From assembly GCA_018667995.1 (NCBI GenBank), contig JABIQT010000233.1:1-7612 (forward strand): DNA of 7,612 nucleotides. The letters run 5' to 3'. A program made the position numbers and the translations under genes. Numbering within the stretch: position 1 is the first letter of the stretch; the number at the start of each line of letters is the position of its first letter. The notes beneath the pieces were generated by a model. The model searched no databases. It worked only from the letters and a program-made list of their open reading frames with translations, and was not told the origin of the DNA. The stretch is from Candidatus Latescibacterota bacterium (GTDB taxonomy: Bacteria; JAAXHH01; JABIQT01). Shown in pieces: positions 1-5,125 of this stretch.

Positions 1-691
1 CATCATGCCAACCGGACCGAATGGAGTCGCTAAACCGGGTCTCACGAGTATAGCTACCAGACAGCATTCCCATGGCCAGCGGGCCACGAACCATCACCGC
101 AATGTCGTTCTCCTCACAATATGGCAGGAGTTGAGCCTCAGCGGCGCGATTCAGTAGTGAGTAGTTTAGTTGCACCACGCTGCAGCTGTTGAATTGGTTG
201 AACTTCTTCAAGACGTCGAGAGAGTCGGTAGAGATACCGAAATGACGGACCCTACCTTCCTGCTTCAAAACCTCAAACGACTCCAGATACACGGAGGGAT
301 CGTCTATATCACCCTCATGACACAAGAGCACATCGATCCAGTCCGTCCGCAGGCGATGGAGACAGGCATGGGCACACAGGCGAATCATGTCAACCGTGTT
401 CTTGGGCACTCCTTGTCCCGTACGTTTTCCCCAATTTCCTATTTTCGTGACAATGTAGGACTGGTGACGAATTCCAGAAAGTGCCGTACCCAAGCGTTCT
501 TCAGATAATCCGTTGGGTATGCCATAGGATTCCGCGGTATCAAAGAGGTTGATCCCATTGTCAAAGCAGGAACGCACCGAGGCCCACGCAGTAGCATCGT
601 CGATGTCGCCCCACTGATTTCCGATATTCCAGGTGCCCATGCCGATAGCGGATATGTCCCAGTCCGTCTTGCCAAACCTTCGGTACTGCAT
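1..691 (-). CDS. Aldo/keto reductase, 3' part cut by window edge
   Basis: NAD(P)H-dependent oxidoreductase of the aldo/keto reductase superfamily, expected to be a soluble cytoplasmic (beta/alpha)8 barrel that interconverts carbonyls and alcohols; the substrate cannot be read from sequence. The 230 visible residues open with MQYRRFGKTDWDISAIGMGT, the usual first strand and glycine turn. The full catalytic tetrad is visible: Asp51 and Tyr56 in DTAESYG, Lys83 in IVTKIG and His125 in VLLCHEG. GRVRHFGIS (about 146-154) and VVQLNYSLLNR (about 172-182) are typical later barrel strands. Families of this type run about 300-330 residues, so roughly the last third, with the cofactor phosphate-binding part, lies outside the window. 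The start is fixed by GGAGGAG (697-703) five bases upstream. It lies 147 bp downstream of the 110-residue gene on the same strand, so it may be read from the same transcript or from its own promoter. The family call is secure. Confidence 0.95.
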   Translation of the reverse strand, partial: MQYRRFGKTDWDISAIGMGTWNIGNQWGDIDDATAWASVRSCFDNGINLFDTAESYGIPNGLSEERLGTALSGIRHQSYIVTKIGNWGKRTGQGVPKNTVDMIRLCAHACLHRLRTDWIDVLLCHEGDIDDPSVYLESFEVLKQEGRVRHFGISTDSLDVLKKFNQFNSCSVVQLNYSLLNRAAEAQLLPYCEENDIAVMVRGPLAMGMLSGSYTRETRFSDSIRSGWHD

Positions 692-838
692 GATATCTCC
701 TCCCTCTCCCATCCCACTGAATGATGCTAATCAAAGTAGACGATCTGCACGGGGGCCGGTGCCGCCCATTCTACGTTCGAGTTTCGACTATGAGATCCGT
801 GTCTGCTGGATTCGCTGAGAACTTTAGTGCGTAGTCAT
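692..838. other. Intergenic gap with no recognised feature
   Basis: This 147-bp stretch separates the 110-residue gene from the aldo/keto reductase. I see no convincing terminator: the GC-rich element at 751-767 could form only about a 4-bp stem and has no T-run. I see no promoter with both boxes. Transcriptional read-through and a separate weak promoter are both possible. Confidence 0.5.
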
Positions 839-1171
839 TTACCCGGGCCACTCGTCGCCGTCCCAATATCTCGTTCCGCGGTGGCCCTGCCTGGGGATTG
901 GGTTCTCGAGACGTTCCCCAGGACACTTTACCATCACAAGCGTACGTGGCTTGCCCGAATCTGGATTGACGGCCCCGCCAATCAGTTCCTTAATCTCGAC
1001 ACGACCGTAGAGCTCGTCCTGAAAGATTGTGTAGACATAGTCACCGACGTTTAGCCTCGTGGGTTTTCCCGCCATGTGAAATTCGAACTCGGACAGACTA
1101 CCGTCATACAACGCTTCGACGCCCTGCTGGCCACGCTTAGCAGGGACCGTCTTTGTAATACCGAAACTCAT
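839..1171 (-). CDS. Small uncharacterised protein, possible PUA/ASCH-like barrel
   Basis: A 110-residue protein whose family I do not recognise. It has no signal peptide or membrane segment and should be cytoplasmic. The central part alternates short hydrophobic strands with charged residues: LNVGDYVYTIF (about 40-50), YGRVEIKELIGG (55-66) and TLVMVKCPGERL (77-88). The VGDYVY turn followed by a GRVEI strand resembles small beta-barrel domains of the PUA/ASCH sort, but that is only a resemblance. The C-terminus is rich in Arg, Gly and Trp (HRGTRYWDGDEWPG). It is likely a real gene: the start has a near-ideal GGAGGT (1179-1184) seven bases upstream, and only 16 bp separate it from the stop of the exported peptidase, so the two should share a transcript. 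Why a cytoplasmic protein is paired with an exported peptidase is not evident. Confidence 0.72.
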   Translation of the reverse strand: MSFGITKTVPAKRGQQGVEALYDGSLSEFEFHMAGKPTRLNVGDYVYTIFQDELYGRVEIKELIGGAVNPDSGKPRTLVMVKCPGERLENPIPRQGHRGTRYWDGDEWPG

Positions 1172-1187
1172 ACGCTACACCTCCCCA

Positions 1188-3710
1188 TTATTCGATGGTG
1201 ATTCTTGCCCAGTCCCAACCAGTCATATCACGATCGTTGATCGCCTTAACCCGCACTTCCGATCCAGGTTTCAAACCTGAAATCGAAATCATGGGCTCGC
1301 TGGTGGTCAAGGCAATGCGTTCGGCGCCGGAGTTCTGGTAGGAAATCAGATACTCTGATGCATTTCCTTCCACAGCAGCATCCCACTTTAGATCCGTGCC
1401 GGTTCCAGACTGCCCATCTACCTGCAACCCCGTCAACCGAGATGGACTAGACGCAAGCAGCATGATGGTGCCAATTGTGGTTCTGGTAACCTCTGTCACC
1501 AGTTGATGATTGATGATCTCAAGCACATCGTGCGACTGGTGATAGTGAGGACTGCTGAGGATAGGATAGGATCCGATTCCTCCAACAATGTCACCATACT
1601 CATCATAATAGGCGTGTGCGTCCGTCGATTTATAGTATTTGGCGTCATAGGTGATCAGATTCGAGAAGAGGAAGGCGGCCGCGTGCTGGACGTCCCGGAT
1701 CCCGACATTGGAATACCGAATCGTGTCATCCAGTCGATGATTGTTGGCCCACCCTACCATATCGTTATTCAGCGCCCCGAGGAGTTTGACATTATTTTCG
1801 GCCGATTTCTTGACGTAGTAGCGACTGCCAAGCAGGCCGGCCTCTTCACCCGTGAAGAATGCAAACTTGACGGTCGCTGCCATCGGACGCTCAGAGAGCA
1901 CCCGTGCCGTCTCTAATAGAACCGTAGTTCCGGAAGAATTGTCATCTGCACCTGGGCCTCTTTGCGATGAGTCGAAGTGACTACTTATTACATAAACAAG
2001 ATCCGGATCAACGGCACCTTTCAACGTGGCGATTACGTTGGCCGACTCTATCCCCGGTTTAGGCTCAAACCACTGCTGTTCTACCTCATATCCAAACGAC
2101 TTCAGCTTGTCCGTTAGATAGGTAATAGCAAGTCGATTACCCGGTTCACCTATGTATTTAGTACCGAAGCTGTGCAGGTCCTTAGCATATGCATATAATC
2201 TCGTGATGGAGGCCTCCGATGAGGCCTGCCGCACATCATCATCGATGACCTCAAACATCTCCCGACCACGTTGGCGGAGATCCAGCTCACCGGCAAGCAT
2301 CTTGTCAAGGCGACTGGTGATCTCATCCTTGATGAGCTTACGATTCAGGTCTACCAGATAGACGCCGCGTTCCGGCGAAATCGTATCTCCATCTCGCTCC
2401 GAAACGATCAGTACACGCGCCCCATCAGGGCTGACGGACCACTCATACTCCGGAGCTACAGTACGAATCGTATTGTTGTGGAATAAACGAGTGCGGGTAC
2501 CGGTGGCTGTGTCATAAACAAATGATCGTCTATGTCGGCCCTCCCCTATGATTCCTAAAATCAGATCGCTTTTCATGTATCGGGGAAATAGGTCGTGCTG
2601 AATATCGTTGGTGAGCCGAGAATTCTCCGTGCCATCCGTGGAGGCGACATAGAGCTCCCAGTCCTCTCGGGGACGCATCTGGTAGACCACTCGGTCACCT
2701 TTTGGAGAGAGAGCCAGAGTTCCGACCCGGTACTCTGTTTGATGGAGTATTCGCGGTGGTGCAGTGCTACCGAGCGTGATGGCATTGACCGTAGCCATCC
2801 CGTCAGACTTGCCATAATACGCAAGTGTCGAACCATCCGAGGAGACGGAAAAACCTGTACCTTCGAAGGTGTCCGCGCGGCCCGCCTGTAAATCATGGAC
2901 ACGAAACTGGTCCTTACCAAAGCTGTAGACCAGATAACGACCGCCAGCAACTACGGACAGGTCAGAAAAATCTCCCGGACTTCCGGTAAGAGGCACGGGA
3001 GATCTGTCATTGGTGAGCAGGTAGATCTGTCTGTCAGTGGGCCCCTTACCTGCCAAGACAAGCAGGTCCATCCCGCTTGCGGTGAATTTGAGCTCAAGTT
3101 TACTTGCTTCGGGAAGTTCAATTTCCCGCTTTACCCCGGTTTTGAGGTCTTGCTCAAAGATCCTGGCCCTGAATCCTTCCAACTGTCTAACCACGCTTAG
3201 TTGATTGCGCCATCCGGTAAAATCCCGAGCCGCCCGTAATTCAGACGCCATGGTTCGAGCGGCATCCAGCTCGGTATCTTCTGGAATCATCAGAAAGGCA
3301 ATCTTGTCAGCTTGGGAGGAAAATGTCAACACAGACAAAGACGGAATATCGGCTATAGCTACCTGCTTGCCATTCTGCCACGATATGATGTGGCGTATCG
3401 CGTCACCGCCGGCCAGTGATCCAGTGGAATATGCGGCATAGCGACCATCGGGACTCCACTGCAGGTTAGTGCCATGAGGCGCAACCTCGGTTGTATGATA
3501 TAGCTCGCCCGTAACGAGTGCGATATCCTCCAGGAAATCGTCCCCGTCGGGAGCCTTAAGAACCGACTGAAAACCTTTAATCGCATCAGGATATTTTCCA
3601 GCATCCCACTGGTCGTACGCGGTCTCAAACTGATGCTGAGCTGTGACCTGTCCAAAGGCCGACTCGGTGCACAATAGCATAAAGAGAGCCAGTATGGCGG
3701 TAGGGCGCAT
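1188..3710 (-). CDS. Exported M28 metallopeptidase with PD40 beta-propeller and Fn3-like domain
   Basis: An 840-residue secreted or periplasmic zinc aminopeptidase-type enzyme. Residues 1-20 form a Sec signal peptide with probable cleavage after SAFG; the cysteine in LLCTES lacks a good lipobox. Residues about 27-63 look like one TPR-like helical pair. PD40-type blades follow, for example NLQWSPDGRYAAYSTG (82-97), FSVSSDGSTLAYYGKSDG (287-304), LALSPKGDRVVYQMR (332-346) and WSVSPDGARVLIVSERDG (424-441). The M28 domain covers about 500-757 and has every expected residue: His578 (SSHFDS), Asp589 (GADDNSSG), catalytic Glu622 and ligand Glu623 (FTGEEAG), Asp650 (NNDMVGW) and His724 (YHQSHD). Residues about 757-840 resemble a fibronectin type III domain. 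The propeller probably helps select or channel peptides (inference). I chose the ATG at 3710 because AGGAG sits six bases upstream and the signal peptide starts there; an in-frame extension to 3863 has no protein-like content. The exact peptide specificity is unknown. Confidence 0.96.
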   Translation of the reverse strand: MRPTAILALFMLLCTESAFGQVTAQHQFETAYDQWDAGKYPDAIKGFQSVLKAPDGDDFLEDIALVTGELYHTTEVAPHGTNLQWSPDGRYAAYSTGSLAGGDAIRHIISWQNGKQVAIADIPSLSVLTFSSQADKIAFLMIPEDTELDAARTMASELRAARDFTGWRNQLSVVRQLEGFRARIFEQDLKTGVKREIELPEASKLELKFTASGMDLLVLAGKGPTDRQIYLLTNDRSPVPLTGSPGDFSDLSVVAGGRYLVYSFGKDQFRVHDLQAGRADTFEGTGFSVSSDGSTLAYYGKSDGMATVNAITLGSTAPPRILHQTEYRVGTLALSPKGDRVVYQMRPREDWELYVASTDGTENSRLTNDIQHDLFPRYMKSDLILGIIGEGRHRRSFVYDTATGTRTRLFHNNTIRTVAPEYEWSVSPDGARVLIVSERDGDTISPERGVYLVDLNRKLIKDEITSRLDKMLAGELDLRQRGREMFEVIDDDVRQASSEASITRLYAYAKDLHSFGTKYIGEPGNRLAITYLTDKLKSFGYEVEQQWFEPKPGIESANVIATLKGAVDPDLVYVISSHFDSSQRGPGADDNSSGTTVLLETARVLSERPMAATVKFAFFTGEEAGLLGSRYYVKKSAENNVKLLGALNNDMVGWANNHRLDDTIRYSNVGIRDVQHAAAFLFSNLITYDAKYYKSTDAHAYYDEYGDIVGGIGSYPILSSPHYHQSHDVLEIINHQLVTEVTRTTIGTIMLLASSPSRLTGLQVDGQSGTGTDLKWDAAVEGNASEYLISYQNSGAERIALTTSEPMISISGLKPGSEVRVKAINDRDMTGWDWARITIE

Positions 3711-3715
3711 GGTGT

Positions 3716-3721
3716 TCTCCT
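3716..3721 (-). promoter_or_regulatory. Ribosome binding site fixing the peptidase start
   Basis: AGGAGA on the minus strand lies five bases before the ATG at 3710. It decides between this start and in-frame upstream ATGs such as 3863, and it is supported by the signal peptide that begins exactly at this ATG. Confidence 0.85.
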
Positions 3722-3777
3722 GGTAGATCTGGAATGACCGTTTCTGAGGATGTAAGAACCGTAGCTGAGAAGAAGGT

Positions 3778-3809
3778 ACAATAGTGCGTGGCGCCTCGGG
3801 CAATGTCAA
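3778..3809 (-). promoter_or_regulatory. Tentative promoter for the peptidase gene
   Basis: On the minus strand a perfect TTGACA (3809-3804) lies about 95 bp before the peptidase ATG, in the 179-bp gap upstream of that gene. The downstream box is poor. At 17-bp spacing the -10 would be CACTAT, which matches three of six positions. At 20-bp spacing the sequence is TATTGTAC, only a partial match to the Bacteroidota-type TAnnTTTG. The leader would be roughly 65-70 nt. The perfect -35 and the position are the only support. Confidence 0.3.
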
Positions 3810-3889
3810 GCGGAACAGGGCAGAGATTGCACGAGTCATCGATGCGGTAGTCACAGCCGACAACGGCCACTTCCCACCTCATCAGTGAA

Positions 3890-4183
3890 TCATAATCCAC
3901 CGGTCTCGGACACGCTGATGCTCGGGCCGGCATTTATTGGTTCTGTGTGCGAGGATAGGATGATTGCCAGTGCATCCTCACCGGCCAGATCTTGTAGAAA
4001 ATCGACAAACAACGATGATTGTGCTGCCTCAGTGGGATCCATACGTGCACGTTGCCTTGCCAAGCCCAAAACCGTGGCATCAGTTTCGCACACATGGTCA
4101 AGAAGCGCCATGAATGGACGGCGATTGTACTTGAGCCCGCCCTGGAGCCGGTTTATATTTCGACGCCAACGGAGATACATCAT
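3890..4183 (-). CDS. Possible small protein of unknown function, divergent to proline dehydrogenase
   Basis: A 97-residue reading frame that I do not recognise. It starts with a strongly basic stretch (MMYLRWRRNINRLQGGLKYN, 1-20), has a probable helix LLDHVCETDATVLGLARQR (27-45), then a second amphipathic helix SSLFVDFLQDLAGEDALAII (57-76) and a Gly/Ser-rich tail. The composition is protein-like, whereas the opposite strand in the same span gives Cys/Ser/Arg-rich junk, so this may be the real coding strand. Against it: no ribosome binding site lies at normal distance. AGGAG at 4207-4203 is 13 bases before an alternative ATG at 4189. The start also interlocks with that of proline dehydrogenase, and a good plus-strand promoter lies inside it. 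It points the same way as the peptidase 179 bp downstream. It could be a true small gene, a gene remnant or chance. Confidence 0.4.
   Translation of the reverse strand: MMYLRWRRNINRLQGGLKYNRRPFMALLDHVCETDATVLGLARQRARMDPTEAAQSSLFVDFLQDLAGEDALAIILSSHTEPINAGPSISVSETGGL
4131..4159 (+). promoter_or_regulatory. Candidate promoter of the proline dehydrogenase operon
   Basis: TTGAGC (4131-4136), a 17-bp spacer and TATATT (4154-4159) give a sigma-70-like promoter, with four of six and five of six matches. The same bases also fit the Bacteroidota-type layout: TTG, 20 bp, then TATATTTC, which differs from TAnnTTTG only at the last base. Transcription would begin near 4166, giving a leader of about 15 nt that just contains the GGAG at 4171. 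No start site is shown experimentally here. Confidence 0.5.
4171..4174 (+). promoter_or_regulatory. Ribosome binding site of proline dehydrogenase
   Basis: GGAG seven bases before the ATG at 4182. It supports this start over the in-frame GTG at 3885, whose extra 99 codons encode nothing resembling the family's N-terminus. Confidence 0.7.
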
Positions 4184-5114
4184 GTCCATAGTCCGAGAGA
4201 TACTCCTCTGGGTCTCGCGCAGTAATTGGCTTGCGGTGAAACTGCCGAAAACGCGATTTGTCCGTCGTGCATCCAGACGATTCATGCCCGGCGAGAGCCT
4301 CGACGATGCCCTCGCAGAATGTCGTGTCGTGCAGGACGCGCAGATGGCAACCATCATCACCTTGCTGGGTGAGAACGTCACATCGGAAACAGAAGCTGCA
4401 GAGGTGACGCATCACTATCTACAGGCCATGACGCAAATATCAGATCGTGGCTTGGGTACGGTTATCTCGGTGAAGCCCACGCAGCTGGGATTGGACATCA
4501 GTCCTGAGATTGCATATTCCAACCTCGAATCGCTGACCGAACATGCGCGAGCGCTATCCACATTTATCTGGATCGACGTTGAAGGAAGCGTCTATCTGGA
4601 CGTAACGCTGGATCTCTATCGAAGGCTTCTATCATCTTACAAAGAAGTTGGTCTGGCCATGCAGGCTTATCTCTACCGCACAGCCGACGACCTGGAGGCC
4701 CTGCTTCCACTGGGGCCCACCATTCGGCTTGTCAAAGGAGCATATGCTGAGTCTACCGACATCGCCTGGCCTGCAAAGTCTGATGTCGATGCAAACTACC
4801 TTGCACTCTCGAAACGCATGCTCGCCGACGACGCCCTTGATGCGGGGGCCCGGCCCGCTTTTGCTACCCATGACCCCATCATGATCGATCTAATCCTGTC
4901 AGAAGTAAGACAAAGAAAGATACCCTCAGACAAGTACGAGTTCCAGATGCTGTACGGCATTGGCCGGGAGGCTCAAGGGTCACTAGTGAGTGATGGTAAC
5001 GTCTTATGCATATTAATCAGTTATGGGGACGCCTGGTTTCCCTGGTACATGCGAAGGTTGGCTGAACGGCCAGCTAATATCTGGTTTCTGGTGCGCAGTC
5101 TTTTCAAGTCATGA
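4182..5114 (+). CDS. Proline dehydrogenase (monofunctional, FAD-dependent)
   Basis: Catalyses the first step of proline breakdown, oxidising L-proline to 1-pyrroline-5-carboxylate with FAD and passing electrons to membrane quinone. At 310 residues it has the size of the stand-alone bacterial enzymes (Thermus/Deinococcus type), not PutA. The N-terminal helices through FVRRASRRFMPGE (26-38) are typical. Barrel motifs follow in order: Lys98 in SVKPTQLGL, Asp132 in WIDVEGS, Gln161 in QAYLYRTADDL, Arg182 and Lys185 in IRLVKGAY, His230 in FATHDP, EFQMLYG (253-259) and the substrate carboxylate arginines Arg291-Arg292 in YMRRLAERPAN. Oddities: the usual R-V-Y-V-P-Y-G segment reads C-I-L-I-S-Y-G, so the substrate-stacking Tyr is Leu278, and the usual Arg after YGI is Gly261. 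The 1-pyrroline-5-carboxylate dehydrogenase that completes the pathway is not in the window. The next gene begins 11 bp downstream, so they form an operon. Confidence 0.96.
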   Translation: MSIVREILLWVSRSNWLAVKLPKTRFVRRASRRFMPGESLDDALAECRVVQDAQMATIITLLGENVTSETEAAEVTHHYLQAMTQISDRGLGTVISVKPTQLGLDISPEIAYSNLESLTEHARALSTFIWIDVEGSVYLDVTLDLYRRLLSSYKEVGLAMQAYLYRTADDLEALLPLGPTIRLVKGAYAESTDIAWPAKSDVDANYLALSKRMLADDALDAGARPAFATHDPIMIDLILSEVRQRKIPSDKYEFQMLYGIGREAQGSLVSDGNVLCILISYGDAWFPWYMRRLAERPANIWFLVRSLFKS

Positions 5115-5125
5115 AGAGAGTAACT

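Larger units (their letters stand above)
3711..3889. other. Gap upstream of the peptidase gene
   Basis: This stretch holds the peptidase ribosome binding site and the tentative minus-strand promoter described separately. I see no RNA gene, repeat or terminator hairpin in it. If the small minus-strand gene at 3890-4183 is not real, the non-coding space reaches to 4181 and forms a divergent regulatory region of about 470 bp between the two operons. Confidence 0.5.

Noticed and set aside
170-508. 112-residue plus-strand frame at the left edge
   Set aside because: It is antisense to the aldo/keto reductase, whose catalytic tetrad is intact.
726-745. TACTTTG-like element ahead of the aldo/keto reductase
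   Set aside because: It is one base short of TAnnTTTG and has no TTG box at the right distance upstream.
751-767. GC-rich inverted repeat between the small gene and the aldo/keto reductase
   Set aside because: The stem is only about four base pairs and no T-run follows on either strand, so it is not a convincing terminator.
1503-1916. 137-residue plus-strand frame opposite the M28 domain
   Set aside because: The opposite strand carries the conserved M28 metal ligands through this same span, so the frame is a shadow.
3711-3863. 51-codon in-frame N-terminal extension of the peptidase
   Set aside because: It has no ribosome binding site or family-like content, and it would bury the signal peptide that begins at 3710.
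3885-4181. 99-codon in-frame N-terminal extension of proline dehydrogenase from a GTG
   Set aside because: The residues are Cys/Ser/Arg-rich and unlike the family. The ATG at 4182 has GGAG and yields the standard N-terminus.
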